Source: Deltaproteobacteria bacterium
GTDB taxonomy: Bacteria; Desulfobacterota; Desulfomonilia; UBA1062
Reading direction: 5' to 3'
Length of the DNA: 64,000 nucleotides
Assembly (NCBI GenBank): GCA_018433085.1
Contig: JAHDRW010000013.1
Coordinates: 1-64,000 of the forward strand
The notes under the pieces were generated by a model. It saw nothing but the letters and a program-made list of their open reading frames with translations. It was not told the DNA's origin and made no database searches. The translations under genes and the position numbers were made by a program. Positions 18,640-29,885 of this stretch are shown in pieces (position 1 is the first letter of the stretch; each line of letters begins with the position of its first letter).

Positions 18640-19089
18640 GTGAAAAACATATGCGCTCATAACCGGATCGTCATCGTAGCATGTACTGCCGTAATGTTCC
18701 TGCTGGGTAATGCTTCTTACAGCCGCGCCGGCGATGTGATCGGCCTGGTCATGGATAACTGGCATTCATCGGATATCAGCGGAACGATAATGTGTATAGA
18801 CACCAACCCCGACAGCATCGTGGTGAACGAGGTGCGGATCTATCTTGCCGACACCAGCAGAGGCGGGAAAAGGTGTGTCACAAAGGTGGTGGATACCTAC
18901 GGGCGGGAGGCCGGCAGAAACGACCTCAGAAGTGGAAAATTAGTGTATGTGAAAGTGGGCACGGCCATGGATACTGATAAGGATACCGAATATGTAGTGG
19001 CAAAGGAGATATATCTTCTCCCCCGCGAAATGAGCAGAAGCGAGATGAAAAACAGAGGAATCAACACCGGGCCCACCACTTCGTGGTGA
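18640..19089 (+). CDS. Small secreted protein with an OB-like domain, downstream of pilY1
   Basis: This is a 149-residue protein starting with GTG at 18640 (GAGGAG upstream). It has a signal peptide ending near SRAG. The mature part alternates beta strands in the order GTIMCID, VNEVRIYL, LRSGKLVYVKVG, EYVVAKEIYLLP, a pattern like DUF5666-type small OB domains. Two Cys residues could form a disulphide. It is 17 bp after pilY1, so probably co-transcribed. I do not recognise a named family; a role with the pilus is inferred from position only. Confidence 0.7.
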   Translation: MKNICAHNRIVIVACTAVMFLLGNASYSRAGDVIGLVMDNWHSSDISGTIMCIDTNPDSIVVNEVRIYLADTSRGGKRCVTKVVDTYGREAGRNDLRSGKLVYVKVGTAMDTDKDTEYVVAKEIYLLPREMSRSEMKNRGINTGPTTSW

Positions 19090-19130
19090 AAGCGCGCAAA
19101 AGACGATCGAGCAGGCAGATTCATCGTTCG

Positions 19131-19171
19131 CCTCACCAGTTGCCACGAGGCATTGTTTTTTGTCAGCCAGC
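19131..19171 (+). terminator. Weak candidate terminator between convergent genes
   Basis: A short stem (TGCC, ACGA loop, GGCA) is followed by TTGTTTTTT. It would end the pilus operon before the convergent minus-strand gene at 19220. The stem is only 4-5 bp, so this is tentative. Confidence 0.3.
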
Positions 19172-19219
19172 AATCGTCTGATAACTTGAGCGTGGGAAAA
19201 AGGTCTGGATAAGAACCCG

Positions 19220-20326
19220 TCATTTCCGAAGGATCCGGATATAAGCGGTCTCGTTTTCCACCATGATGTCGGCCTTGGCGATCTGTCGGCGCTTGAGATT
19301 TTCCATGGCATCGAAGAGGCTGCCCTTGATCTCCATGACGTGGCAGATGGAGTGGCCGTGGATGCCCGTGATGCTGATCCGGGAGACCCCCTCAACGGAC
19401 ATCAGGGCATTGATCATGGACTGGTAGGTGACGTAGTCGCTTATTCCCTCGACGCAGAGTATTTTTTTCATAACGCCGGGGCTCTTGCTCAAGATACGCT
19501 GGCTGATGCCCGCACGCACGGGCCTGATGACCTCGCCGATCATGAGTGAGTTCATAGACTCTGTCGAGAAGTCTCCCCTGCGGGAAACCGACCACGACGA
19601 CATCACCGCCCCCGAGGCCACATCGACCAGGGAGACCTCGAACAGGCACTCGTACAAGGTGTCGAGAACCGGTGTATAGGCGATGGTTCCGGTGATGAGC
19701 ACGTCCGCCCCGACCGCGTGAGCCGAGTTCAGGGGATCTGGCTGGCAAAACGCCTCTCCCGTCTGTTTGCGGGGCCTGATCACGTTTTCTCCGAGGCGGC
19801 TCAATTCCCGCCCGAACTGCGTTTCGAAAGGGGAATAGGATGTACCGGCCTTACCCGCCCACCATTCATAGGGGGCTTCGCTGCCCGGTTCCAGATACGA
19901 GATCGCCAGAAGGACCTTGGACCGGTGCGCCCGAGGGATGGTCAGTGCCCGAGAGTGGAGCCACTGTCTCAGCGAATCGTCGTCGATCTTTACATCTACA
20001 CTGAGTTGGAGGACGTCTCCCTGCCGGGCCCGAGAGGCGATCTGGTACTGGAGGATGTCCTGCATTCTCCTGGATGCGGTATACTCGGGAAGCAACTGCA
20101 TGAGGTCTGCAACCGAGCTGTCGGGGACAAACCGCAGAGCGGCCTGAAGGGCCGCTTTCGCAAATGCATCATCCAGTGCGCGCTGCTCTGCCTGCGCGAG
20201 ATTGTCGTTCTCGATGGACCCCAGACCATAGACCGTAAGGGTAGTATCACCTCTACAAATAAGGGGTGTGATGACTAAGAAAAGAAGAGAGATGATACAG
20301 GTCGCTGTCTTGTGGTAAATCCTCAT
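19220..20326 (-). CDS. Secreted protein resembling FlgT/LPP20-type periplasmic proteins
   Basis: This is a 368-residue protein with a signal peptide (hydrophobic 8-22, then CRGDTT). The first mature region, GLGSIENDNLAQAEQRALDDAF, resembles the small domain of LPP20/FlgT, where a Gly-rich start precedes a helix with repeated Ala. The middle ADVLITGTIAYTPVLDTLYE through VDVASGAVMSSW resembles CsgG/FlgT-like beta domains. No flagellar genes are present. The start codon overlaps the hfq stop by 4 bp, so it is likely co-expressed with hfq. The function is unknown and the family assignment weak. Confidence 0.6.
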   Translation of the reverse strand: MRIYHKTATCIISLLFLVITPLICRGDTTLTVYGLGSIENDNLAQAEQRALDDAFAKAALQAALRFVPDSSVADLMQLLPEYTASRRMQDILQYQIASRARQGDVLQLSVDVKIDDDSLRQWLHSRALTIPRAHRSKVLLAISYLEPGSEAPYEWWAGKAGTSYSPFETQFGRELSRLGENVIRPRKQTGEAFCQPDPLNSAHAVGADVLITGTIAYTPVLDTLYECLFEVSLVDVASGAVMSSWSVSRRGDFSTESMNSLMIGEVIRPVRAGISQRILSKSPGVMKKILCVEGISDYVTYQSMINALMSVEGVSRISITGIHGHSICHVMEIKGSLFDAMENLKRRQIAKADIMVENETAYIRILRK

Positions 20327-20559
20327 CCTGCCAGGAAATCTTTCAGTTTTGAGTTCGTCTCTGACGGCTCGATGCTCGCTACGGCATGCTTATAGATGAG
20401 TATCGGCTTGTCGGTCTGGATAAGAATGCAGAAAGGATCAAAGCTCTTCACAAATCCCTCGACCTTATCCTTGTCGACGAGAGTCACTACAATGGGGACC
20501 CGCTCCTTTCGCGCCTGATTAAGGAACTGGTCCTGCACATTAAATACAACCTTACCCAT
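20323..20559 (-). CDS. hfq: RNA chaperone Hfq
   Basis: This is a 78-residue Sm-like protein. The Sm1 region NVQDQFLNQARKERVPIVV and the Sm2 region KPILIYKHAVASIEP are clear; YKHA stands at the proximal-face position where most Hfq proteins have YKHA/I. The usual C-terminal tail is absent. It mediates sRNA-mRNA pairing. AAGGAGG precedes the ATG at 20559. miaA, its frequent neighbour in other bacteria, is elsewhere in this window. Confidence 0.95.
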   Translation of the reverse strand: MGKVVFNVQDQFLNQARKERVPIVVTLVDKDKVEGFVKSFDPFCILIQTDKPILIYKHAVASIEPSETNSKLKDFLAG

Positions 20560-20632
20560 TACAACCTCCTTATGGCTCGTGGTGTGATTTTTTTGTTGTC
20601 GCGCTAACGTCTATATATTGTATTAATCATAA

Positions 20633-22752
<2,120 letters not shown>

Positions 22753-22755
22753 CAG

Positions 22756-23028
22756 GTGAAGGCCCTTCACGTAACCATATACGGGATCGTCCAGGGCGTC
22801 TGGTTCCGGGCGACCACCAGGGAACAGGCACAGCGGCTCGGGGTAAACGGATGGGTGCGAAATACGCCCGACGGTGCGGTGGAGGCCCACATGCAGGGAG
22901 ATGACGTGGCGGTGGATGCACTCCTTGCCTGGTGCCGCCAGGGCCCTCCGGGTGCACGGGTGGAACAGGTCGCAGCGGATGTAGTAGAGCCTGAGGAATG
23001 TATTCAGGACTTTCGTATTCTCTATTGA
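22756..23028 (+). CDS. acyP: Acylphosphatase
   Basis: This small enzyme hydrolyses acyl phosphates. The 90 residues contain the catalytic Arg in [16 protein letters not shown] and the catalytic Asn in [14 protein letters not shown]. It starts with GTG at 22756, 3 bp after ligA, and is probably co-transcribed. Confidence 0.93.
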   Translation: MKALHVTIYGIVQGVWFRATTREQAQRLGVNGWVRNTPDGAVEAHMQGDDVAVDALLAWCRQGPPGARVEQVAADVVEPEECIQDFRILY

Positions 23029-23172
23029 GGATGATTTCGTCGTCGAGACAGGATCCTCACTGAAAACTGGATCATAAATGGAGCTGCCACACGCTTGGAA
23101 ATCGGGTCGTCATCGAAATCGCGCGCCATGAAAACCGCTTCATCGATCAGGAAAGGCTTGGTTTTTTTCTAC

Positions 23173-23199
23173 TTGCGCGAACATGAACTTTGTTATATG
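23173..23199 (+). promoter_or_regulatory. Candidate promoter of the rpsF operon
   Basis: TTGCGC at 23173 is followed by TATATG at 23194 with 15-16 bp spacing. It lies about 55 bp upstream of the rpsF start and just upstream of the leader hairpin. A T-rich patch just before it (23162-23169) may be the end of the ligA-acyP transcript. Confidence 0.4.
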
Positions 23200-23208
23200 A
23201 GTTCCACG

Positions 23209-23246
23209 CTCCTTGCTCCGGACAGGGGCTACAAAACCATAAGGAG
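23209..23246 (+). promoter_or_regulatory. Leader hairpin covering the rpsF ribosome binding site, possible S6:S18 autoregulatory element
   Basis: CTCCTT at 23209-23214 is exactly complementary to the Shine-Dalgarno AAGGAG at 23241-23246. Inside it, GCTCC (23215-23219) pairs with GGGGC (23225-23229), leaving TACAAAACCAT as a one-sided bulge. A CCG triplet at 23218-23220 lies near the loop; known S6:S18 mRNA elements use a CCG. The structure would sequester the ribosome binding site. The fold is seen in the sequence; the regulator is inferred. Confidence 0.45.
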
Positions 23247-23252
23247 GGTACA

Positions 23253-23738
23253 ATGGATCTTTACGAGATAATGTTCATCCAGAACCCGGATCTCGGGGAA
23301 GAAGACCACGAGAAGCTCTTCACCCGTTTCAAGAACACTGTTTCCAAAAATGGCGGCGAGATCATCAACACGGAAGACCAGGGGATGAGAAGCCTCGCCT
23401 TCAAGATTCAAAAACGTTCAAGAGGCCGCTACTTCCTCGTTCACCTCGAGGGGCCGGGATCCATGGTCTCGGAGCTCGAACGATTCATGAGGCTTGACGA
23501 GAACATCATGCGATTCGTGACGATCAAGCTCGACAGCCATGTCACCCGGGAAGATCTGATGCCTAAGGCCGCTCCCGAGGCTGAGCCAGCAGCAGAGGCC
23601 GCTCCCGAGGCAGCGCCGACAGCCGAAGCAGAGGCCGCTCCCGAGACTGAGCCAGCAGCAGAGGCTGCTCCCGAGGCAGCGCCGGCTACCGGGGCCGAAC
23701 CGGCAGCCGAGACAAAAGAAGAGGAGGGGGGAGAATAA
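23253..23738 (+). CDS. rpsF: 30S ribosomal protein bS6 with a repeated acidic C-terminal tail
   Basis: bS6 binds S18 on the small subunit. The S6 fold covers about residues 1-103 of 161 ([14 protein letters not shown] at the start). The extra tail is Ala-, Glu- and Pro-rich and consists of two 22-residue units (106-127 and 128-149) of the type [24 protein letters not shown] precedes the ATG at 23253. The gene overlaps rpsR by TAATG. Confidence 0.96.
   Translation: MDLYEIMFIQNPDLGEEDHEKLFTRFKNTVSKNGGEIINTEDQGMRSLAFKIQKRSRGRYFLVHLEGPGSMVSELERFMRLDENIMRFVTIKLDSHVTREDLMPKAAPEAEPAAEAAPEAAPTAEAEAAPETEPAAEAAPEAAPATGAEPAAETKEEEGGE
23568..23699 (+). repeat. 66-bp tandem duplication inside rpsF
   Basis: Two imperfect 66-bp copies (23568-23633 and 23634-23699) encode the repeated 22-residue acidic unit of the S6 tail. 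Only a few substitutions separate them, mostly near the 3' end of the second unit. Confidence 0.85.
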
Positions 23739-23983
23739 TGCAACGCCGACACGGTAATCCGAGAAGAAGCTATTATAAAAGGAAAACCTGCAGATTCTGT
23801 GAGGACAAGAATATCAAGATCGATTACAAAAACTCGGGCATGCTCCGTGATTTCATCACCGAGCGTGGGAAGATCCTGCCGAGAAGGATCACCGGAACCT
23901 GTTCGCGGCATCAGCGGCAGTTGGCGGTGGAGATAAAGAGGGCGCGGATCATGGCTCTCCTACCATTTTCTGTTCACGATTGA
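23738..23983 (+). CDS. rpsR: 30S ribosomal protein bS18
   Basis: This is an 81-residue S18. Core motifs [19 protein letters not shown] and [22 protein letters not shown] are intact. CRFC plus C-x2-H in TCSRH make it the Cys-containing, probably zinc-binding form. It is translationally coupled to rpsF. The N-terminal modification enzyme RimI is encoded at 8559. Confidence 0.97.
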   Translation: MQRRHGNPRRSYYKRKTCRFCEDKNIKIDYKNSGMLRDFITERGKILPRRITGTCSRHQRQLAVEIKRARIMALLPFSVHD

Positions 23984-23987
23984 GAAC

Positions 23988-24908
23988 ATGCCTCTGACAC
24001 AGAGAGGCCCAAAGACCCTGCTAATCACTACCGGGGTCTTTCTTTTTATGGGGGTTCTGGTCATTGCCGCAACGGCGCAGGCTCTGCCTTTTGCGTTGTT
24101 TGTGCCCGCTCTGTATGCGGTCTTTTCCGATCGGGTGCATCCCTATTTCATATTTTTTCTCGCGGCGGCCATCCCTGTTACCCTCGTCCTTGCACCGGGC
24201 TTCATCGAGGGCGTGGTTCTGTATTCGTCTCTCATTGCATGCGGGTTTCTGATACGCAGGTTCCTGGACATCCGGAACGTGGGAATGGCGGTCTTCGTGC
24301 CGTCGTGTCTGATGTTCTTCCTCTTCGTGCTGAGTGTCTGGATCATGGCGATGCAGGAGGGGGTCTCCTTCCATGCCGTTGTTTCCCGATGGGTCGGGGA
24401 AGTCATGAAGCAGGTAGCTCTCGTGTACAACCAGATCCTGTCCCCAGGAGACCTTGCCGAGTTCAGGGTGAGCAGGGCCGCCATGGAGACCAGGATCGCC
24501 CAGCTCTTCTGGGGGATCATCGCATCTTCGGTCATGAGCGTCATGTGGCTCAATGTGCTCGCCGCGTCACAGGTGTTGAAGACGGTCAAGCTGCGTCACT
24601 GGAAGGGGCCGGACTGGATGGTGGGGGCTTTTATCGTCGCCGGTTTCTTCATCCTGGTGAATTACGATGCGGTACGGATCCTGGGGCTCAATCTCATGAT
24701 CGTCGTGTCACAGATCTACTTCTTCCAGGGGCTGGCGATCGTGGCCGCGTTTCTGAACGGATACAACTGGTCGAAGGTCGTAAGATGGGTTATTTACATA
24801 TTGATTTTGAGCCAGATATATATCATGATTGCGGTAACAGCGCTTGGATTATTTGATACCTGGTTCAATTTCAGGAACAGGATAAGAAGCTCAGAAGGAG
24901 ATAGATAA
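23988..24908 (+). CDS. DUF2232-family membrane protein
   Basis: This is a 306-residue polytopic membrane protein with about eight hydrophobic segments. The position between rpsR and rplI and the late conserved section (LFWGIIASSVMSVMWLNV) fit the DUF2232/YybS-like family, which is found at this place in many Deltaproteobacteria and Firmicutes. Its function is not established. The ribosome binding site is weak and the start is 4 bp after rpsR. Confidence 0.8.
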   Translation: MPLTQRGPKTLLITTGVFLFMGVLVIAATAQALPFALFVPALYAVFSDRVHPYFIFFLAAAIPVTLVLAPGFIEGVVLYSSLIACGFLIRRFLDIRNVGMAVFVPSCLMFFLFVLSVWIMAMQEGVSFHAVVSRWVGEVMKQVALVYNQILSPGDLAEFRVSRAAMETRIAQLFWGIIASSVMSVMWLNVLAASQVLKTVKLRHWKGPDWMVGAFIVAGFFILVNYDAVRILGLNLMIVVSQIYFFQGLAIVAAFLNGYNWSKVVRWVIYILILSQIYIMIAVTALGLFDTWFNFRNRIRSSEGDR

Positions 24909-24909
24909 C

Positions 24910-25362
24910 ATGAAGGTAGTGCTGCTGGAAACTATTGAAGGTATTGGGAGTGTCGGACAAGAGGTGAAGGTGAAAGACGGATACGCACGGAATTTCCTGA
25001 TCCCCAAGGGTCTTGCGCTCATGGCGTCCGACAAGAACATCAAGGCCTTCAAAGATAAAATACAGTCCAGGATCAAGTCCGAGGCAAAGTCCAAGGAGCA
25101 TGCGCAGAAGATCGCCGAGCAGCTCGAGACCGTTTCGCTCAACTATTCCATGAAGACCGGGCAGGAGGGCAAGCTTTTCGGCTCCATCACGCCCGCCCAG
25201 ATCTTTGATTCACTCAAGGAGAAGGGCTTTGAAGTGGACAAGAAGAAGATCGTGCTTCCGGAGCCCATCCGCCATATAGGGACGCACGAGGTGACGGTCA
25301 GGCTCTATCCCGGAGTCAACGCACAGCTCAAGGTCGAGGTATCCTCAGAGAACGAGGAATAA
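24910..25362 (+). CDS. rplI: 50S ribosomal protein bL9
   Basis: This is a 150-residue L9. The N-terminal RNA-binding domain carries VGQEVKVKDGYARNFLIPKGLAL; a long connecting helix and the C-terminal domain (GKLFGSITPAQIFDSLKE) follow. AGAAGGAG lies upstream of 24910. It is 4 bp before dnaB. Confidence 0.97.
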   Translation: MKVVLLETIEGIGSVGQEVKVKDGYARNFLIPKGLALMASDKNIKAFKDKIQSRIKSEAKSKEHAQKIAEQLETVSLNYSMKTGQEGKLFGSITPAQIFDSLKEKGFEVDKKKIVLPEPIRHIGTHEVTVRLYPGVNAQLKVEVSSENEE

Positions 25363-25366
25363 CCGG

Positions 25367-26716
25367 ATGGAAAACGCTTCGCCGGTTCTGCCTCACAACA
25401 AGGAAGCAGAAGAGTACCTTCTCGGTGGAGTGCTGCTGGAGAACTCCTCCCTCGATCTGATCTCCGAGATCATATCGCCGGATGATTTTTATGCGGAGCG
25501 GCATCGGATCATCTACGAGGAGATGCTGCGACTCGTGGACAAGGGCCTGCCCATCGACCTGGTATCCCTGACCGAGGCCGTCGAGAGCAATGGCCGGCAG
25601 GACAAGGTGGGCGGCGCAAGCTATATCGCCCAGCTCTCCGACCGCATACCCACGACCGCAAACATCGAGTATTATGCAAGGCTCATCCGTGAAAAGGCCA
25701 TCCTGAGGTCGCTCATCGTCGGTGCGGGAGAGATCGTCAAGACCGCCCGGAACCCCGGCGAGGAGGTTCCTATGGTGCTTGAGTATGCCGAGCAGATCAT
25801 CTTCGACATCAACAAGCAGATCAAGAACAAGAAGGGCGGGCTGGTCAAGGTTGGGATTCCGTTGCAGGACATGTACCACAACCTCAGCCGTATGGCCAAA
25901 GGCGAGATCGACGAGGGGGTGGTTCCCACCGGGTTCGTCGACCTCGACAACTTTCTGCTCGGAGGGCTGCATTCCTCCGATATCATCATCATCGCCGCCA
26001 GGCCCTCCATGGGGAAGACATCCCTGGCCATGAACATCGCGCAGTATGTCGCGGTGACCGAGCAGCTGCCTGTGGCGGTATTCTCTCTTGAGATGGGAGT
26101 CGAACAGCTGGTGCTCAGGATGCTCGCTGCAGAGGCTCAGATCAATCAGAGTCTGGTGAGATCCGCATCCTCGCTGTCGCTGCTGAAAAAGGAAGATTGG
26201 AGCAATCTACTGAATGCGTCGGGAATTCTCTCGGAGGCGCCTTTATATATCGACGATACCCCCGGAATATCTCCCATGGAGATCCGCGGCAAGTTGCGAA
26301 GGCTCGCAGCACAGGAAGACATCCGGCTCGTGGTGATAGACTACCTGCAGCTCATGACCACCTCGCGTTCCCGTTCCGACTCGAGAGAGCAGGAGATATC
26401 GGAGATTTCCCGGAGCCTCAAGGCCATTGCAAAGGAGTTCGGCATACCTGTCGTGGCGCTGAGCCAGCTCAACCGCAGGGTTGAGGAAAGGCAGAACAAG
26501 CGTCCCCAGATGGCCGATCTGAGGGAGTCCGGCGCAATCGAGCAGGATGCGGATATCATATGCTTTATCTACCGGGATGAGGTCTACAACCCCGACACCC
26601 CGGACAAGGGCATCGCAGAGCTCCTCATCGCCAAGCACCGCAATGGCCCCACAGGAGAGATCAAGCTATCCTGGAGACCGGAGCTGACCAAGTTCGAGTC
26701 GCACTCGAACCGTTAG
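25367..26716 (+). CDS. dnaB: Replicative DNA helicase DnaB
   Basis: This hexameric helicase unwinds DNA at the fork. The 449 residues show the N-terminal DnaG-interacting domain (LPHNKEAEEYLLGGVLL), the Walker A motif ARPSMGKTSLAMNIA, Walker B (LVVIDYLQLM) and the H4 motif SRSLKAIAKEFGIPVVALSQLNR. It is the last gene of the ribosomal block. Confidence 0.97.
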   Translation: MENASPVLPHNKEAEEYLLGGVLLENSSLDLISEIISPDDFYAERHRIIYEEMLRLVDKGLPIDLVSLTEAVESNGRQDKVGGASYIAQLSDRIPTTANIEYYARLIREKAILRSLIVGAGEIVKTARNPGEEVPMVLEYAEQIIFDINKQIKNKKGGLVKVGIPLQDMYHNLSRMAKGEIDEGVVPTGFVDLDNFLLGGLHSSDIIIIAARPSMGKTSLAMNIAQYVAVTEQLPVAVFSLEMGVEQLVLRMLAAEAQINQSLVRSASSLSLLKKEDWSNLLNASGILSEAPLYIDDTPGISPMEIRGKLRRLAAQEDIRLVVIDYLQLMTTSRSRSDSREQEISEISRSLKAIAKEFGIPVVALSQLNRRVEERQNKRPQMADLRESGAIEQDADIICFIYRDEVYNPDTPDKGIAELLIAKHRNGPTGEIKLSWRPELTKFESHSNR

Positions 26717-26863
26717 TCGTGCCTGTTCGCGCCGCCGACAATCCAACATCTCTCATCGGAGCGGTTCCCCTTTGACCCTCCCGTGGAGGTTCTGTCCAAA
26801 CGATGTCCTGATACACGCCAGGCTGTCGCGGGACGATTCGTCAGCCCTTGTTCTCAGATGTCT

Positions 26864-27625
26864 TTAGAATCTTTGTCTGCGGACGGGGTAGGCGTGGCAG
26901 ATGTCGATGTCTTCTGCCAGCACCTCGCGGTCTCTCTCCATGGCGGTTCTCATCCGCTGGAGCGAACGCATCTCGATCTGGCGGACCCGTTCTCTGGTCA
27001 CCCCGATTTCGGTGGCAATGTCCTTGAGTGTTGCGGGAGGATCGTGAAAAAAGCGTTTTTCTATGATGTACACTTCCCGTTTCGTGAGGATCGGCGGGTC
27101 TGAAGACAGAAGCTTCAAAAGATAGACATGCCGCTCTTTCAGAGCATAGTGGTCGTCCTGGTCCGGACCCTGATAGAGGAGGTGGTCCAGGAGGCTCTCT
27201 TCGTTGTTTTCGGCATCCCCGGAGATGGTGCTGTCCAGAGAGACGAGACCTTTCGCATGGGTAAGCCTCCCGGTGTGCACCTGATAGCTCTTGTGGATAA
27301 AGTTTTTTATATAGGCCTTTATCCACCAGATGGCATAGCAGATGAACCGGACCCCCATGTCGGGATCAAATCTGGTCAGCGCCTTGACCAAGCCCATATT
27401 CCCTTCCTGTACGATCTCGAGCGGGCTATACCCGAGATGAAAATACGGGTGTGAGATCTTGACGACAAAACGTAGGTTTGCGGTAATGACTGTGTGGCCG
27501 GCCTCGATGTTTCCCTGTTTATACTGCCTGGCGAGATCGAGCTCTTCTTCCGGGGTGAGCAGTTCGTAATCCCTAATCTTCTTTGTATAGAGCTCAAGAT
27601 CATAACAAGAGTACAGACTCCCCAT
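26864..27625 (-). CDS. rpoH: RpoH-type (sigma-32 group) sigma factor
   Basis: This is a 253-residue group-3 sigma-70 family member. Regions 1.2-2 are clear, with RFVVKISHPYFHLGYSPLEIVQEGN (residues about 50-75), then MGLVKALTRFDPDMG and YAIWWIKAYIKNFI, as in RpoH. Region 4 has RERVRQIEMRSLQRMR. It is slightly shorter than the usual ~285 residues. The ATG at 27625 follows AAGGAGGGTCT; the longer frame start at 27643 lies inside this binding site. It likely directs heat-shock or stress genes. Confidence 0.9.
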   Translation of the reverse strand: MGSLYSCYDLELYTKKIRDYELLTPEEELDLARQYKQGNIEAGHTVITANLRFVVKISHPYFHLGYSPLEIVQEGNMGLVKALTRFDPDMGVRFICYAIWWIKAYIKNFIHKSYQVHTGRLTHAKGLVSLDSTISGDAENNEESLLDHLLYQGPDQDDHYALKERHVYLLKLLSSDPPILTKREVYIIEKRFFHDPPATLKDIATEIGVTRERVRQIEMRSLQRMRTAMERDREVLAEDIDICHAYPVRRQRF

Positions 27626-27812
27626 AGACCCTCCTTTCAACAAAAAAAGGACGCGATCTTTACAAAGTTACCCGATATATTTCACAAATGTCAAGGGCAA
27701 TATAGGTGGAAAATGAATTCATGGATTGTTCATGACAGGTTATAAGTTATGACAACCATCTGGTCCTGTGTATAACTTTCTCAGAACTGAGGAATCATTC
27801 ACAAGCCTGGCT

Positions 27813-28430
27813 CTACGGTATCTGATGCCTGTCTTTCTCCCCGGCCAGAAATCGGTATATGTAAATGAAGAGAAGCACGACAATCACTGCGATAAGTGCA
27901 AATGTGGCATGGTGGGAATACTGCTTCACGAGGGACATGTTGTTCCCCACCAGGTATCCGATCCATGCCAGCACCACGACCCAGATGCCGGCTCCCAGGG
28001 CGGTATAGAAAGAAAATTTGAGAAGGTTCATCCTGGCAAGCCCCGCAGGGAAGGAGATGTACTGACGGATGCCGGGAATGAGCCGGCAGACAAAGGTGCT
28101 GATCTCACCGTGGGCGAGAAAGAATCGATCGACCTTCTGGAATCGCTCCGGGGTCAGAAAAAAATATTTTCCGTACTTTATGAGCAGGGGTCTGCCGAGC
28201 CAAAGGGCAATCAGATAGTTGAATAACGCCCCAAGAAGACTTCCCAAAATTCCACAGAGAACCACCAGGTAGATGTTCATCTGCCCCCGGGATGCGAGAT
28301 AGCCCGCGGGCGGCACCACCACCTCGCTGGGAAAGGGGAAAAAGGAGCTTTCGAGGAACATCAGCGCGATGATGCCGGGATATCCCATTTCCCCGATGGT
28401 CGCTACCAGCCAGGCTATGATCTGTTCCAT
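27813..28430 (-). CDS. DedA-family membrane protein
   Basis: This is a 205-residue integral membrane protein. The DedA/VTT signature occurs as [20 protein letters not shown] and later [22 protein letters not shown]. Several DedA proteins flip or transport lipid carriers and support membrane potential. It stands alone, with the sigma gene downstream on the same strand 187 bp away. Confidence 0.92.
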   Translation of the reverse strand: MEQIIAWLVATIGEMGYPGIIALMFLESSFFPFPSEVVVPPAGYLASRGQMNIYLVVLCGILGSLLGALFNYLIALWLGRPLLIKYGKYFFLTPERFQKVDRFFLAHGEISTFVCRLIPGIRQYISFPAGLARMNLLKFSFYTALGAGIWVVVLAWIGYLVGNNMSLVKQYSHHATFALIAVIVVLLFIYIYRFLAGEKDRHQIP

Positions 28431-28546
28431 AACGGCGCACTATATAAGAAGAAGATTCCCGTTGCAATATTTGCGTTATGTGATTAGATTCATGACAAGC
28501 GAAAAGCATGCATTTCCCGTGCGTGTCGTTTTGACAATCTATCAAG

Positions 28547-29839
28547 ATGGATATAGACGAATTTACGATAACTATTGACTCTCTGTCCTATGGGGGCAGG
28601 GGGGTGGGAAGAAGAGAAGACGGCAAGGTGGTGTTCGTGCCCATGGTCCTGCCCTCCGAGCACGTGCAGGTTCGCGTGGAAAAAGAGCATGCATCCTATT
28701 GCATTGCCAAGGCATCGGCGTTGCTGATGCCTTCGCCGCACAGGATCGAACCCGAATGCCCGCATTTTGCCCTGTGCGGGGGCTGTGACTGGCAGCACCT
28801 CTCATATCCGGAGCAGCTCAAGTGGAAGGCCATAATCCTCCGGGACGAAATCGCAAAAATTCTCCGTGGCCCGATACCCGGGCATATTCAGACCGTCCCA
28901 TCACCGCTCAGATATGGCTATCGTGGGCATGCAACCCTCCAGTGCAGCAACGATCCCGAGTTTACCCTGGGATTCTTCCAGAGGGGCACGCAGAAAATCA
29001 TCAATTTGGACGAGTGTCCGGTGCTCAGGCCGCGTGTGCGCGAGGTCATCGCCGGAACGCGGGAGATCCTCCGGAAGAGCCCCATACTCGGACTCCATTC
29101 CATCGAGGTGCACTCACCACAGGATGAGACCATCTTGCAGTTCAGATGTAAGGGAAACGTTCACCGGAATGCGATGAAGACCATGGAGCTCATATACCGT
29201 GAGCTCGATATCACAGGACTCTCCCTTGTCGTATTCGGTTCCCGAAGGAGTGACCACGTCCTCGGGCAGCGTTTCTGCCGGTATTCTCTGCCGCTTAACG
29301 GGCGTGAGGTTCACCTGAGCTGTTCGTTCGGGGATTTCATCCAGGCGAACATGCAGGCGAATACGACTCTCGTGGAGCACGTGATGGACCTGGCCCGGGG
29401 GTCGGAGAAAATTCTGGACCTCTACGGCGGAAGCGGGAATTTCAGCATTCCCCTCTCCTTCGTGGCCTCCGAGGTGGTCGCCATCGAGCGGAGCCCGAAG
29501 CTTACCTCTCTCGGCAGGGTGAGCGCGAAGAAAAATCAGGCCGGAAATGTCAAATTTCTCGCCCTGGACGCGCTGAAGGCGGTCACCTCAATCCGGGACG
29601 AGTCCGTCGGTTTTGATACCGTGGTCATGGACCCGCCACGAGAGGGCGCCAAGGACGTCGCGAAGGTCCTGCCGGATCTTAAGCCGTCACGCGTCATCTA
29701 CATCTCGTGCAACCCGAGCACGCTGGCAAGGGATCTTGCCGTGCTGTGCAAGGCCGGTTTCTCCCTGAAGCAGGTCAAGGTATTCGACATGTTCCCGCAG
29801 ACCTACCATATCGAGTCGGTAGCGTACCTCGAGCGCTGA
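28547..29839 (+). CDS. rlmD: RumA/RlmD-type 23S rRNA (uracil-5-)-methyltransferase
   Basis: This enzyme methylates a uridine at C5 in 23S rRNA with SAM. The 430 residues carry an N-terminal TRAM domain (SLSYGGRGVGRREDG), the iron-sulfur Cys set in CPHFALCGGC with a fourth in DECPVL, SAM-binding LDLYGGSGNFSIPL and the catalytic Cys motif YISCNPSTLARDL. The exact target uridine (RlmC, RlmD or RlmCD type) cannot be fixed from the sequence. Confidence 0.92.
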   Translation: MDIDEFTITIDSLSYGGRGVGRREDGKVVFVPMVLPSEHVQVRVEKEHASYCIAKASALLMPSPHRIEPECPHFALCGGCDWQHLSYPEQLKWKAIILRDEIAKILRGPIPGHIQTVPSPLRYGYRGHATLQCSNDPEFTLGFFQRGTQKIINLDECPVLRPRVREVIAGTREILRKSPILGLHSIEVHSPQDETILQFRCKGNVHRNAMKTMELIYRELDITGLSLVVFGSRRSDHVLGQRFCRYSLPLNGREVHLSCSFGDFIQANMQANTTLVEHVMDLARGSEKILDLYGGSGNFSIPLSFVASEVVAIERSPKLTSLGRVSAKKNQAGNVKFLALDALKAVTSIRDESVGFDTVVMDPPREGAKDVAKVLPDLKPSRVIYISCNPSTLARDLAVLCKAGFSLKQVKVFDMFPQTYHIESVAYLER

Positions 29840-29885
29840 GTTACTGGCCGTGATACCGCGCCCGTCGTGCCCGTGCTTTTTGTTC

